Positions 6,817 through 15,276 of a stretch of 32,110 bases of DNA are shown here, one piece after another; the stretch's first letter is position 1; each line of letters opens with the position of its first letter. Source of the DNA: Candidatus Magasanikbacteria bacterium RIFCSPHIGHO2_02_FULL_48_18 (GTDB lineage: Bacteria > Patescibacteriota > Patescibacteriia > Magasanikbacterales > UBA922); NCBI GenBank assembly GCA_001784285.1, contig MFQC01000001.1, positions 93,780 to 125,889 on the forward strand. Direction: 5' to 3'. A program made the translations under genes and the position numbers. The notes under the pieces are model-generated. The model worked only from the letters and a program-made list of their open reading frames with translations, had not been told where the DNA came from and searched no databases.

Positions 6817-7302
6817 TTATGCCGCTTCTGCTTCTTTTGCTTCAGGCGGTTGTTCTTGGCCAGAAGGAGTGGGTTCCGCGACTGGAGGTTCAACTGCCGA
6901 CTGTTCTGCCGCGACCGCAGTTGCCTTTTGCGCTACTTCTGCCGCTTTCGCGTCCCCTGCCGCTTTTTGAGATGCTTCTTCTTTTGCCGCAAGGGCAGCT
7001 TTCTTTTCGTCAAGTTTCTTTTGTCTTTTTTGAGATATCGCGACCGATTTTTTCTTTTGGCCGGTGAGAACGCCCGCGTTTACCAACAAATTGTGAACCG
7101 TGGGAGATGCCTGGGCGCCAAGCGACAGCCAGTGCATAATCCGTTCTTTTTTCAATTCAATCATGGTTTCTTTTTGGACCGGGTGGTACAGCCCGAGAAT
7201 TTCAAGATTTTTTGCTTGCGGATCTTTGGATTTTTCAGAAACAATCAGCCGGTAGCTTGGTTTTTTCTTTTTTCCAATACGTTGAAGACGAAGGACGAGC
7301 AT
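6817..7302 (-). CDS. rpsP: 30S ribosomal protein bS16 with C-terminal extension
   Basis: The 161-residue product starts at the internal ATG at 7302 (MLVLRLQRIGKKKKPSYRL), the conserved S16 start. The longer ORF in the track reaches back into the leader. The S16 core covers about 80 residues and includes RLIVSEKSKD and LGLYHPV. It is followed by an Ala/Lys/Glu-rich low-complexity tail of about 75 residues (e.g. KKLDEKKAALAAKEEASQ). S16 binds 16S rRNA early in small-subunit assembly. The tail is probably flexible and charged and would lie on the ribosome surface. It has its own strong promoter and terminator, so it is a single-gene unit. Confidence 0.95.
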   Translation of the reverse strand: MLVLRLQRIGKKKKPSYRLIVSEKSKDPQAKNLEILGLYHPVQKETMIELKKERIMHWLSLGAQASPTVHNLLVNAGVLTGQKKKSVAISQKRQKKLDEKKAALAAKEEASQKAAGDAKAAEVAQKATAVAAEQSAVEPPVAEPTPSGQEQPPEAKEAEAA

Positions 7303-7376
7303 ACGAAAATCGAAAACTAAAAATACAGCTAATGACATGAATATCCGAACAATAGAGCGTTTGACGGATGGCTTCA

Positions 7377-7405
7377 AGTATAGAATAGACGCGCTCTTTT
7401 GTCAA
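7377..7405 (-). promoter_or_regulatory. rpsP promoter, -35 contains the lysA stop codon
   Basis: TTGACA (7405-7400), 17 bp, TATACT (7382-7377) on the minus strand. The TGA inside the -35 (7404-7402) is the stop codon of lysA. Confidence 0.88.
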
Positions 7406-8643
7406 GAGAAAGAGACATGACCGAATTGAGCAAGAAGCGTGCCAAACGTTTGACGCGGTCGAATCTCGGTGACGCGGTCTTCATCAACCAATACTTCGGC
7501 CGGAAGGGGCCGGAATTGATAGTTGCTTGCCATGGCCATGCCATAGGCGCCAGCGGTTTCAATGCTCAAGATGTCCCCTTCCCGCACTTCCGGAAGCATT
7601 CTATTTTTTGCAAAAAAATCCGCGCATTCGCAGATATTGCCCGTGACGTCATATTCCTGATGCATGCCGTCCGGGTTCGTTATATTCACAATTTCATGAT
7701 ACGACCCGTACATGGCTGTACGCACCAAATGGTGCATGCCGGTATCGGTGCCAACAATCGTTCGGCGGCTAATGGATTGTTTCATGCCGCTCACTGTGGT
7801 CAAAAGATGCCCGGCTTCGGCAATAATATATCTGCCCGGCTCAAAGCGGAGCGCAACGTCCGAGCCGTACGACGCGCAAAACTGTTCCATGCGTTTTGCA
7901 ATTTGTCTGCCCAATGTTTTCATGTCGAGCCGATGTTCTTTCGGCCGATACGGTACGCCAAATCCGCCACCCACATCAATAAATTCCAAACCGTCACATT
8001 GTTTTGCAATATCCAAAATAACATCAAGCGCCAAAATTGGTTCGCGCAATCTGAGCCACCCGGACCCGATATGCTGATGAATGCCAACCAGGCGCAACTG
8101 ATATTGGTCAATCAATCCTTTCACGCGATCCACGTCTTGAAATGAAATGCCAAATTTGGAATCCGCGCCGCCTGTGATATTAGATTCATGCGACGCAATG
8201 CCAATGTTGGGGTTAAACCGGACACACACGCGTGATCCCGGATGCGCGCGGCCAAATCGCCCCAAATGAGACAATGAGCCCACATTGATCAATACCCCCA
8301 AATCAAACACCTCATCAATCTGCGCGTCGGTCGCGTTGTTTTCGGTAAAGAGTATCTGTTCCGGTTTCGCGCCGCACAATAATCCCAGGCGAACCTCTTC
8401 GGGAGAGACCGCATCAACCCCCAACCCTTTTTTCACAATATGATGAATAAGAAACGGGTTGTAGTTTGCTTTGACCGCGTATAAAAATTCCGTTTTTGGA
8501 TACACGCCTGCTTCGGTTTTTACATCATAAATCCGCGCGCGGATTATTTCCGCGTCATACACATACAGTGGCGTCCCAAATCTGCAACAGAGTTCGTCGA
8601 CGCGGTGAGGGCCAATATAATATTGATTGTCTTTGATAATCAT
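7402..8643 (-). CDS. lysA: Diaminopimelate decarboxylase
   Basis: PLP-dependent enzyme that converts meso-diaminopimelate to lysine, the last step of the DAP pathway. It has 413 residues, the usual length. The PLP lysine is Lys58 (YAVKANYN). Other family motifs are HQHIGSG, GGGFGVPYRP (phosphate binding), FEPGRYI, CECADFF (active-site Cys from the other subunit) and GAYGMAMASNYQFRPLPAEV. In the fold-III decarboxylase family the DAPDC-type motifs fit better than ornithine decarboxylase. The gene starts 62 bp after the GC-rich small ORF on the same strand, separated from it by a hairpin. No other lysine genes are in the window. Confidence 0.94.
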   Translation of the reverse strand: MIIKDNQYYIGPHRVDELCCRFGTPLYVYDAEIIRARIYDVKTEAGVYPKTEFLYAVKANYNPFLIHHIVKKGLGVDAVSPEEVRLGLLCGAKPEQILFTENNATDAQIDEVFDLGVLINVGSLSHLGRFGRAHPGSRVCVRFNPNIGIASHESNITGGADSKFGISFQDVDRVKGLIDQYQLRLVGIHQHIGSGWLRLREPILALDVILDIAKQCDGLEFIDVGGGFGVPYRPKEHRLDMKTLGRQIAKRMEQFCASYGSDVALRFEPGRYIIAEAGHLLTTVSGMKQSISRRTIVGTDTGMHHLVRTAMYGSYHEIVNITNPDGMHQEYDVTGNICECADFFAKNRMLPEVREGDILSIETAGAYGMAMASNYQFRPLPAEVLVDEDRVTEIRPRQTFGTLLAQFGHVSFS

Positions 8644-8663
8644 AAAAAATAAGGCGTTCGCGC

Positions 8664-8685
8664 AGCGCTCCGGCGGCAGAGCGCT
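8664..8685 (-). terminator. Hairpin between the small ORF and lysA
   Basis: AGCGCTC and GAGCGCT form a 7-bp stem with an 8-nt loop. On the minus strand a TTATTTTTT run follows about 11 nt later. It is probably a weak terminator or attenuator before lysA. Confidence 0.5.
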
Positions 8686-8704
8686 GGCGACCTCCTTGCG
8701 CGGG

Positions 8705-9013
8705 CTATTCGGGCTTCGTCAACGTGACCTCACCGCCGCCGGTGAGGCCGAACCAGCCGGAGATGTAGTCCCCCTCGATGCCCGACGTACTGCCCGGGCC
8801 GCACCGCGCTCCGTCCGTGAAGATGGCCCTGGCCAACGGCTTGTTCGGATCCGGCAAGCAAGAATCTGCCATGACCACGCCATCCAGCCACACCTGGTCC
8901 TGGGGATCCTCGGGGGGTGGAGTCAGAAGAAGACGGAAGTGGAAGAGAGACAGCCCCTGATTGGAAATCCGAAAAACAAACTGCTGAACGACAAAACTTG
9001 CCTGCAGTGCCAT
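8705..9013 (-). CDS. Hypothetical protein in a GC-rich patch
   Basis: A 102-residue protein, if started at the second of two adjacent ATGs (9013). That ATG has a textbook SD, AGGAGG, six bases upstream; the first ATG at 9016 is too close to it. I do not recognise the family. The middle and C terminus contain a Pro/Asp-rich stretch (LTPPPEDPQDQVWLDG), two cysteines, and a Gly/Ser-rich end (GLTGGGEVTLTKPE). There is no clear signal peptide or membrane helix. Base composition is clearly more GC-rich than lysA next to it, and the strong SD is unlike most genes in the window, which suggests recent acquisition. A minus-strand promoter lies at 9059-9088. Confidence 0.6.
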   Translation of the reverse strand: MALQASFVVQQFVFRISNQGLSLFHFRLLLTPPPEDPQDQVWLDGVVMADSCLPDPNKPLARAIFTDGARCGPGSTSGIEGDYISGWFGLTGGGEVTLTKPE

Positions 9014-9058
9014 CATACACCTCCTTTTTTTGGTTGATGGCAGTTTCAAACTTCACTG

Positions 9059-9088
9059 AGCATAAAAGAAAAGGTGAGCGGTTGTCAA
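9059..9088 (-). promoter_or_regulatory. Promoter of the GC-rich small ORF
   Basis: TTGACA (9088-9083), 18 bp, TATGCT (9064-9059). A TTATGCACA sequence lies upstream (9110-9102). It is divergent from the promoter at 9116. Confidence 0.6.
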
Positions 9089-9115
9089 ATAATGTGTCCA
9101 ATGTGCATAACTCTA

Positions 9116-9144
9116 TTGACAGCCAAAATGAAGCATGGTACGGT
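9116..9144 (+). promoter_or_regulatory. Divergent plus-strand promoter
   Basis: TTGACA (9116-9121), 17 bp, TACGGT (9139-9144). It points towards the GC-rich GNAT-like gene, but two terminator-like hairpins follow before that gene. The transcript may therefore be a short leader RNA or be attenuated. Confidence 0.5.
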
Positions 9145-9188
9145 TAAAAAAGATATGATGTCTTTCAATATAAAAACAAAAAAAACCA

Positions 9189-9220
9189 AGAAGACTTCTC
9201 TCCTCTGAAGGGTCTTTTTG
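9189..9220 (+). terminator. Terminator-like hairpin 1 in the leader
   Basis: AAGACTTC and GAAGGGTCTT pair with a 2-nt bulge, followed by TTTTTG. It lies about 45 nt downstream of the plus-strand promoter. Confidence 0.5.
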
Positions 9221-9255
9221 TCTGTTCTCAATCGTACGCGCGAAACATCATACAC

Positions 9256-9284
9256 AAAAAACCCTTCACAAAAGGGATTTTTTA
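9256..9284. terminator. Terminator-like hairpin 2 in the leader
   Basis: The A-run plus CCCTT pairs with AAGGG plus a T-run, with a 5-nt loop. It could work in both directions. Confidence 0.6.
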
Positions 9285-9334
9285 TTTCTTGCTCATTCCC
9301 GTTCTTTTACAATTCAGCGACGTATCAGTGTGGA

Positions 9335-9356
9335 GTTCTGCCCGATCGGGCGGAAC
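9335..9356. repeat. 22-bp near-perfect palindrome
   Basis: GTTC-T-GCCCGATCGGGC-G-GAAC: a 22-bp inverted repeat with a single T.G wobble pair, in the intergenic stretch before the GNAT-like gene. It could be an operator or an RNA hairpin. Confidence 0.7.
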
Positions 9357-9431
9357 AATATCCAGACGCATGGCAGGACCTTTGTGTGGCCAGAGATGAT
9401 GTTTAGAACATAAACAGTATCTTTGGCTACA

Positions 9432-9475
9432 CAGGCTAGGGGGGTATCTCTAGCCTGGGCCCTACAGAGGGCCCA
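9432..9475 (+). promoter_or_regulatory. Two adjacent strong hairpins directly before the SD
   Basis: CAGGCTAG (9432-9439) pairs with CTAGCCTG (9450-9457). GGGCCCT (9457-9463) pairs with AGGGCCC (9468-9474) around an ACAG loop. The SD AAAGGA follows at 9475-9480 and the TTG start at 9487. The hairpins share a base and would stack or compete. This looks like a cis-acting control element for translation of the next gene. Confidence 0.6.
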
Positions 9476-9486
9476 AAGGACGGAAG

Positions 9487-10467
9487 TTGGCAGTTTTTTC
9501 CCAACCCCCCAATCCCCCCTCGATCGGGTCAGTGTTTGGATCGCCGGAGGAGGTGCCGAATGGCGCCCTCTTCGACGAGACAAATGCCCGACTCAAGGGG
9601 ACTTTCACGATCCCGGTCCTGTCTGACCGGGATCTCAACGACAGACTGCAGGAGGTTTCTCAAACCACGTGGTCCGATCTTCGGGCGGATCGAATCACGG
9701 TAAAGTTCCTCGTGGGGCCCGGTGTTGACTACCGCCTTCATGGGGAAAAAGTCGCCTGGCGGAGAAACGCCGCCATCGAGTTCGAAGGTTTCGTGCCGGT
9801 CAACGGTCACCCCACCGTTGCCGGCATCGCGTACTATGGGGCAGTTGATCCTCGCCGGATGCCTCCCGTTGACACGGAAATCTCGGAGCGTAATCTGCAT
9901 CGACAGGCGCTCGCGAACCCGAGCTGGCGGGACACGTCCCATGTCCGGTGCGAGGTTCTCACCCCCATCGGAAACCAGGACGTGTGCGGCCTGGTGGATC
10001 TCTACAACCAGAGATTCGATCGGTACCTCGTGCGCTTCACGCATGAGACCGTTCGTTTCATGGTTGGGGGGTCCCTCACCATGGTCATTCGGGAAACCGG
10101 CAAGATCGTCTCGGTCGCCATCGCCGAGCGCGTGGTCTTCGCGGTTCCGGGAGCGGCGTCGATCTCGTTCTACGAGATCAGTGACGTCGCGACCGATACC
10201 GCGTGCGGAGGCAGGGGCTACGCCCTTGCGCTCTACCGCGCGCTCATCGGCCGCATTCGGCGTGAGGAGCCGAACGCGGTCGTGACGACCGAGATCCGGG
10301 CCTGCTGGGCCCCCCTCTACCGAATCATGGTCGCATCAGGATTCGTAGAGGGTGGGTACCTGCCTGCCCACTGCCTCATCCGAAGCGTCGGTGCCGAAAC
10401 GATCCACCAGGCGGGAGACTTCGGCGATCTGGCGCTTTTTTTCCACAACCCTAACCCTGTCACCTGA
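9487..10467 (+). CDS. GNAT-like acyltransferase, GC-rich, TTG start
   Basis: A 326-residue protein in a clearly GC-rich patch. The TTG start is supported by an SD-like AAAGGA six bases upstream; GTG codons at 9532 and 9550 are alternatives. Residues 180-290 resemble a GNAT acetyl-CoA-dependent fold: a beta strand (ERVVFAVPG), then CGGRGYALALYRALIGRI, which fits the R/Q-x-x-G-x-G/A pyrophosphate loop and following helix. The next stretch, APLYRIMVASGFVEGGYLP, fits the late GNAT helix and strand. The first 170 residues match nothing I know. The substrate cannot be guessed. Composition and the structured leader suggest a gene acquired from a higher-GC donor. GNAT identity is tentative. Confidence 0.6.
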   Translation: MAVFSQPPNPPSIGSVFGSPEEVPNGALFDETNARLKGTFTIPVLSDRDLNDRLQEVSQTTWSDLRADRITVKFLVGPGVDYRLHGEKVAWRRNAAIEFEGFVPVNGHPTVAGIAYYGAVDPRRMPPVDTEISERNLHRQALANPSWRDTSHVRCEVLTPIGNQDVCGLVDLYNQRFDRYLVRFTHETVRFMVGGSLTMVIRETGKIVSVAIAERVVFAVPGAASISFYEISDVATDTACGGRGYALALYRALIGRIRREEPNAVVTTEIRACWAPLYRIMVASGFVEGGYLPAHCLIRSVGAETIHQAGDFGDLALFFHNPNPVT

Positions 10468-10479
10468 TACCTCGCTGTT

Positions 10480-10521
10480 GCCGGCCGCAGTTCGAGCCTG
10501 TCACTCGTTCTGCGGCCCGGC
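10480..10521 (+). terminator. Long GC-rich hairpin after the GNAT-like gene
   Basis: GCCGGCCGCAG pairs with CTGCGGCCCGGC (one bulged base) and an inner CGAG/CTCG pairing extends it. CTCTTT and an A-run follow. It is probably a terminator, although the U-tract is poor. Confidence 0.6.
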
Positions 10522-10553
10522 CTCAGCTCTTTAAAAAAAACATACGATCTGTC

Positions 10554-10593
10554 CAAAAGAATACACACGAGAGTATTCGACTGCATTCTTTTG
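10554..10593. repeat. Inverted repeat before the amidohydrolase
   Basis: CAAAAGAAT (10554-10562) and ATTCTTTTG (10585-10593), with a second nested pair GAATAC/GTATTC sharing the left arm. It lies 15 bp before the ATG at 10609 and could act as an operator or leader hairpin. Confidence 0.55.
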
Positions 10594-10608
10594 TCCATAT
10601 CTTTTTTT

Positions 10609-12135
10609 ATGCATCTCTTTACCAATGGCTTTATCTTTTTTTCAAAAGAAACCGCGTGGGCCAAAGAACTCCTCACAGATGACAACGGAACCATTGTCGC
10701 GATAAGCAAAACCGAACACGGGCTCAAGCATAGTGAAAGAGACGCAGAGATTGTTGATCTCAAGGGAGGATACCTTTTCCCGGCGTTTGAAGACGCCCAC
10801 AACCACCCGGCCATGATGTGCCGGCTTTTTTCTGACCTGAACATTAATGGTGTTCAATCATGGACAGAAGCCCAAGCCGCCATTCGCTCGTATATTGCCG
10901 CGCATCCGAGAAAAGAATGGTATAGCGTCTATGGCTGGAACAACGCCACCTGGGGTGATTTGAAAGATACGGATATTGATCCCCTTACCGAAAAACCGCT
11001 GTTTATTATGAACATTTCATTTCATGGCGGCGTCTTGAATACTGCGGCGCAACGCAAACTTCGAGAGGATCGTGTGGAGGTCGCGCACGATCATGGCGTT
11101 GTCGAGGAAGAGCAATTTCAAATTGTGGAAGCCCTGACGTTGCCCAAATACGACGAACTCTTGTCTCTTATCCCGCAATTCGAACGTGAACTGCACACGC
11201 AAGGCATTGTTTCCGTTCATGATATGTGGATCGCCACTATGGATCAGCTTGAGGCATATATGGATCTTGACCGGACGGGGAAACTGTCTCTCAACGTCGC
11301 CGGCCATATCAGCTCCGACCTCCTTAATCACCCGAAAATTCACGCCGCGCTCGCGCATACAGGGCCTCATTTCAGCGTGGCGGGCATCAAAATTTTTCTT
11401 GACGGCGCGATTGGCGTCCATACCGCATTTATGAGCAATCCCTACAAAGACGTGCGCCATCGGGGCATTCCTCGCGGATCATTTCCGGACGTTGCAACCA
11501 AAATCGCAAAAGCCTATCACGCCGGGCTTCGCAGTTTTGCCATCCACGCGATTGGCGACGCGGCAATTTCGACCGTGCTTACCATTTGTGAAAAATTATC
11601 ACGAAAATACACCGACGCGTCGTGGCGCATTGAACACAGCGAAGTGATTCACCCGCGCGATATTCAACGCATGGTTCATCTCCCTATAACGCTTGTCATG
11701 CAACCCAACTTTAGCTGGGATATTGGCAATTACAAAGATCGTCTCGGCGACATGGTCCGCTGGATCAATCCGTTTCGGCTGTTATTGAACGGCAACGTCG
11801 CTGTCGCGTTTGGGTCGGACAATATGCCAACCAATCCTTTCCAAGGCATCGCGTGGGCGCTCGAGTATGGCGCCTACCCGGAACAAAAAATCACCCGGAA
11901 AGAGGCAATGGCTCTCTATACGGCCGGCGGGGCAAAACTGGCGCAGGAAAAAAAAACGCGCGGCTCGATAGACGTGGGGAAAAAAGCGAACCTTATGCTT
12001 CTTGATCAAAATCCGTTCGACGAGACGGTGTCTCTTGAACGCATCCGTGTTTTGGAAACATGGTTTGAAGGAAAGCCACAGCTTTCCTCCCGCGTTATGG
12101 AACGTCATCCCGCGCACGCGCAACACATAGCCTAA
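10609..12135 (+). CDS. YtcJ-like amidohydrolase (amidohydrolase family 3)
   Basis: A 508-residue metal-dependent hydrolase. I start it at the ATG at 10609 (MHLFTNGFIFF); the track extends to a TTG six codons earlier. The metal ligands of the amidohydrolase TIM barrel are visible: His-x-His in FEDAHNHPAM, His in FAIHAIGDAAI, His in WRIEHSEVIHP, and the late Asp in AFGSDNMPTNP. The C terminus has the composite beta-domain end GSIDVGKKANLMLLDQNP. YtcJ relatives act on N-substituted formamides or similar amides, but the substrate cannot be read from sequence. There is no signal peptide, so it should be cytoplasmic. The 3' end overlaps the smc stop by 4 bp in a convergent arrangement with no terminator between them. 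Confidence 0.9.
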   Translation: MHLFTNGFIFFSKETAWAKELLTDDNGTIVAISKTEHGLKHSERDAEIVDLKGGYLFPAFEDAHNHPAMMCRLFSDLNINGVQSWTEAQAAIRSYIAAHPRKEWYSVYGWNNATWGDLKDTDIDPLTEKPLFIMNISFHGGVLNTAAQRKLREDRVEVAHDHGVVEEEQFQIVEALTLPKYDELLSLIPQFERELHTQGIVSVHDMWIATMDQLEAYMDLDRTGKLSLNVAGHISSDLLNHPKIHAALAHTGPHFSVAGIKIFLDGAIGVHTAFMSNPYKDVRHRGIPRGSFPDVATKIAKAYHAGLRSFAIHAIGDAAISTVLTICEKLSRKYTDASWRIEHSEVIHPRDIQRMVHLPITLVMQPNFSWDIGNYKDRLGDMVRWINPFRLLLNGNVAVAFGSDNMPTNPFQGIAWALEYGAYPEQKITRKEAMALYTAGGAKLAQEKKTRGSIDVGKKANLMLLDQNPFDETVSLERIRVLETWFEGKPQLSSRVMERHPAHAQHIA

Positions 12136-15100
12136 GGGCGGCGCTCTTCTTTTTCCTCTTCCAATTGCACGCTCAGCAAATGACTCGTACCGCCTCCCCC
12201 CATGGTCACGCCATACAGGGCGTTGGCCGCGTGCATCGTGGCGCGGTTGTGCGTAATCAAAATAAATTGCGATTGCTTTGCCAGCTCGCGCAAAATGTCC
12301 GTAAATCGAAGCGTGTTGGCTTCGTCAAGCGCCGCTTCCACTTCGTCAAGAACAACAAAAGGCGGCGGATTGGTATGCAAAATGGCGCACACCAATGCCA
12401 ATGACGTCAGCGTGCGCTCCCCGCCGGAGAGCGCCTGAATATCGCGAATTTTTTTTCCGGGCGGGCACGCGACAATATCAATGCCTTGTAAAATCTTTTT
12501 GCCTCGTTTTGTTTTTTGCGTTTCTTCTTCACTGTCATCCGAAAGAGCTCCGCCATTCCCCTCTTCCCCTTCATCTTCCGGAACCTCCCGACCGTAAATT
12601 TCAACGAGGTCGGCTTTCCCGCCTTCAAACAAAATGGAAAAATATCGGGCAAATTCTTTGGTAATGCGCTGAAACGCGGTTTGCCGTTTCTTTTTCATGA
12701 TGGTGTCCAATTCGGCGATAAGCGTTTCCAAATCATCGGCCGCGGTATTGAGATCGTCAAGCTCGGCCGCGAGCGCGTCATGGCGTGTTTTGGTTTCGTG
12801 GTATTCGGCAATCACGTCGTCATCAATGCCGCCAATCAAGCTGAGCGTGTATTTCAATTTTTGAATCTGCGCCTGCGTGCGCTCGAGGGCCTCGACCGGA
12901 AGAACCGTCTCAACGCGCGCCACAATGGACACAATGGTCTCGCGCAACTCCTGGTACACTTCCGTTTCCAAATCCTCCTGTTTCGTTTCAAGCTTCGCAA
13001 TATCCACATTGAACGCGTTTTTTTCTTCCGTCACCGCATGAAGCAGTTGCTGTTCCGTCTGCATGGCATCTTGAAGCGCAAAAACGCGCTGGCGTTTTGC
13101 TTCTTGGTCGGAATTAAACGCATTCATTTTTTTCTCGGCCGCTTCCACCTGTTTTTCAATACCCGCGAGCATCGTCTCCACCCGCTCTTTTTCCGCGGCG
13201 ATATCCTTCATCACCGAATCGTATTCCGACTTGCTCATGGAATACAGCGACCGCTCTTGTGCAAGACTGGCATATTCTTTTTCGGTTTCTTGCTTGGCGC
13301 TCGCAAGAAAAAGCACCTTTCCTCTTGCCACTTCCACTTCTGCTTGAAGTCCGCGGATCGTTTCTTGGGTTGCTTCGCATGCCATTTCGATCTTTTCCAA
13401 AGACCGGCGTTTTTCATCAATGGCGCCTTCAATATCAGCCGGACTGCGCGGAGTAAACGAGGCTGACCCGTGGGCAAAACTCAGGCCCTCTCGTCCGCGC
13501 TCCGATCGAAATCCTCCCTTCATGCTCCCGCTCGTCTCCAACATATCGCCATCAAGCGTTACCATGCGGATTCGTCCAATGCCAATGCGCCGCGCGACCT
13601 CAATCGTGTCAACCACGAGGGTATTTCCCAAAACATAAGAAAAAATGTGTTCAAATTTTGGATCAAAAGAAATGCAGTCAACGGCAAATCCATGAACCCC
13701 TTTTTCCTGCAAAAAATTGCTCACACCCTGCGGCAGAATGCGGGGCTGAATTTTGTTCAGGGGCAAAAATGTGGCAACGCCCAATCGTTCGCGGCGAAGG
13801 AATTGGATACAGCGTTCCGCGACCCCTTCGTCTTCGACGACAAGAGACGACAAGCGCCCGCCCGCGGCGACGTCTAGCGCCAAATGATACGGCGTCTTCA
13901 CATCGCCAAGCTGGGCGACCACGCCATAAATCGCACCCAAACGGCGGCGTTCCGCCAAAACAGCCTGAACCGCTTTCATGCCCGTGATATGCCACAGCGA
14001 CTCCTGGCTTTTGGACTCCATCATGTCTTGTTGCAGGGAAGCAATCGCCGAACGGAGCGTTGCCCGTTCAATCTGAAGATCCTCCGCTTGTTTTTTCTGC
14101 TCCAAAATACGCGCGTCAAGAGCCGTTGCTTTTTTTTCTGCGTCCGCAATCTCGCGATCCAACTTTGCGCTTTGCGCCTTCAGCTCTTCAATTTTCTTTT
14201 CCAGCCAAGCAACATTTTGTTTTCCCACTTTGGAATATTCTATTTCTAGCCGGCCCTGAAGCGTGGCGCGCTCCCGTTCGACAGTATTTTTTTCGCGGAC
14301 TTTTTCCTGATATGCCGCCTGAAGCGCGGCAAAAATATCCTGTCGCGATTCTTCTTTTGCCAATACTGCCAATTCTTCCTGAATGATATGCAGACGATGA
14401 GCAATCTCCTGATATATTTTTTCTTTTCCGCGCAACACGGCTTCTATTTTTTTTCGCTCAGACTCCGCCCGCGTCCAAAGCGTGGCGTAATACGACTCTT
14501 GCGCCGCCAAAAGTTCGCTTTCCACTTCTTGACGCTGTTCCAATTTTTTTACCTGGCGCGAAAGAGTTTTGAGCCGAGGCGCAATTTCTTCAAGAAGCAC
14601 GGATGCCTGAGCAATATGTTCCCGGCTTCGCGTCAATTTCAAAAACGCGTGGTGCCGCTTGATTTGAAATTCTTTAATCCCGGCCGCTTCATCAAAAAAA
14701 TCTTTTCGTTCTTCCATGGATTGAAGGAGCATTCGGTCAATCATTCCTTGGCCGATAATGGCATACGAACCCTGCCCAAACTGCGCTTTGGCAAGCAATA
14801 ACTGGACATCGAGCAAACGAACCGGCGAGCCATTGACAAGATACTCGCTCTCTCCGGAACGGTAGAGCCGCCGCGTGAGAACCAATTCGTCGTATTCCAA
14901 ATCGGCTCGCTTGTCCCGATTATCAATCGTCACGGTCACAGACGCCATGCCCATTTGCCCCTTCGATTCGGAACCGGAAAAAATCATGTCCGCGCTTTTT
15001 TTGCCTCGGATCTGCTTCAAGCTTTGCTCTCCCATCACCCAGCGCAAAGCATCCACAATGTTGGACTTGCCACTGCCATTTGGACCCACAATTGCCGTGA

Positions 15101-15194
15101 CGCTTTGCGACATCTTGTCTCCGGGGAAAAACTCCAAAACCGTCTTCTCAGCAAAAGACTTAAATCCGGAAATTTCAATGGATTTGAGATACAT
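12132..15194 (-). CDS. smc: Chromosome segregation protein SMC
   Basis: ATPase of the condensin-like complex that compacts and separates chromosomes, normally with ScpA and ScpB. I start it at the ATG at 15194 (MYLKSIEISGFKSFAEKT), which gives 1020 residues; the track start adds 10 unsupported residues. The Walker A is GPNGSGKSNIVDAL, the ABC signature LSGGERTLTSLAL and the Walker B FVVLDEVEAALDE. The hinge lies in the middle (GAIYGVVAQLGDV through SMKGGFRSERGRE), with long coiled coils on both sides. It is shorter than typical bacterial SMC (about 1170-1190), so the arms are shortened. Its promoter overlaps that of the divergent DHH gene. Confidence 0.96.
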   Translation of the reverse strand: MYLKSIEISGFKSFAEKTVLEFFPGDKMSQSVTAIVGPNGSGKSNIVDALRWVMGEQSLKQIRGKKSADMIFSGSESKGQMGMASVTVTIDNRDKRADLEYDELVLTRRLYRSGESEYLVNGSPVRLLDVQLLLAKAQFGQGSYAIIGQGMIDRMLLQSMEERKDFFDEAAGIKEFQIKRHHAFLKLTRSREHIAQASVLLEEIAPRLKTLSRQVKKLEQRQEVESELLAAQESYYATLWTRAESERKKIEAVLRGKEKIYQEIAHRLHIIQEELAVLAKEESRQDIFAALQAAYQEKVREKNTVERERATLQGRLEIEYSKVGKQNVAWLEKKIEELKAQSAKLDREIADAEKKATALDARILEQKKQAEDLQIERATLRSAIASLQQDMMESKSQESLWHITGMKAVQAVLAERRRLGAIYGVVAQLGDVKTPYHLALDVAAGGRLSSLVVEDEGVAERCIQFLRRERLGVATFLPLNKIQPRILPQGVSNFLQEKGVHGFAVDCISFDPKFEHIFSYVLGNTLVVDTIEVARRIGIGRIRMVTLDGDMLETSGSMKGGFRSERGREGLSFAHGSASFTPRSPADIEGAIDEKRRSLEKIEMACEATQETIRGLQAEVEVARGKVLFLASAKQETEKEYASLAQERSLYSMSKSEYDSVMKDIAAEKERVETMLAGIEKQVEAAEKKMNAFNSDQEAKRQRVFALQDAMQTEQQLLHAVTEEKNAFNVDIAKLETKQEDLETEVYQELRETIVSIVARVETVLPVEALERTQAQIQKLKYTLSLIGGIDDDVIAEYHETKTRHDALAAELDDLNTAADDLETLIAELDTIMKKKRQTAFQRITKEFARYFSILFEGGKADLVEIYGREVPEDEGEEGNGGALSDDSEEETQKTKRGKKILQGIDIVACPPGKKIRDIQALSGGERTLTSLALVCAILHTNPPPFVVLDEVEAALDEANTLRFTDILRELAKQSQFILITHNRATMHAANALYGVTMGGGGTSHLLSVQLEEEKEERRP

Positions 15195-15205
15195 AATCGG
15201 AAGAC

Positions 15206-15234
15206 AGTATACCATCCTTGACAACGAAGAACAA
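15206..15234 (-). promoter_or_regulatory. smc promoter
   Basis: TTGTTC (15234-15229), 17 bp, TATACT (15211-15206) on the minus strand. It overlaps the divergent promoter at 15218-15246, so the two cannot be occupied together. Confidence 0.75.
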
Positions 15235-15246
15235 GCGCTCTATACT
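15218..15246 (+). promoter_or_regulatory. DHH phosphoesterase promoter
   Basis: TTGACA, 17 bp, TATACT: full consensus -35 and a near-consensus -10. It overlaps the smc promoter. Confidence 0.85.
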
Positions 15247-15276
15247 GCCTTGTTCTATAGAAAAACAAAAACGTTT

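Noticed and set aside
9560-9703. ATG at 9560 with an ideal GGAGGAGG SD as start of the GNAT-like gene
   Set aside because: It is in another frame and hits a stop after about 47 codons. The long frame is the coding one, so the SD-like run is probably chance (Glu-Glu codons), unless there is a sequencing frameshift.
12516-13466. 316-residue plus-strand ORF inside smc
   Set aside because: Antisense of the SMC coiled coil and hinge; Phe/Arg/His-rich composition typical of shadow frames.
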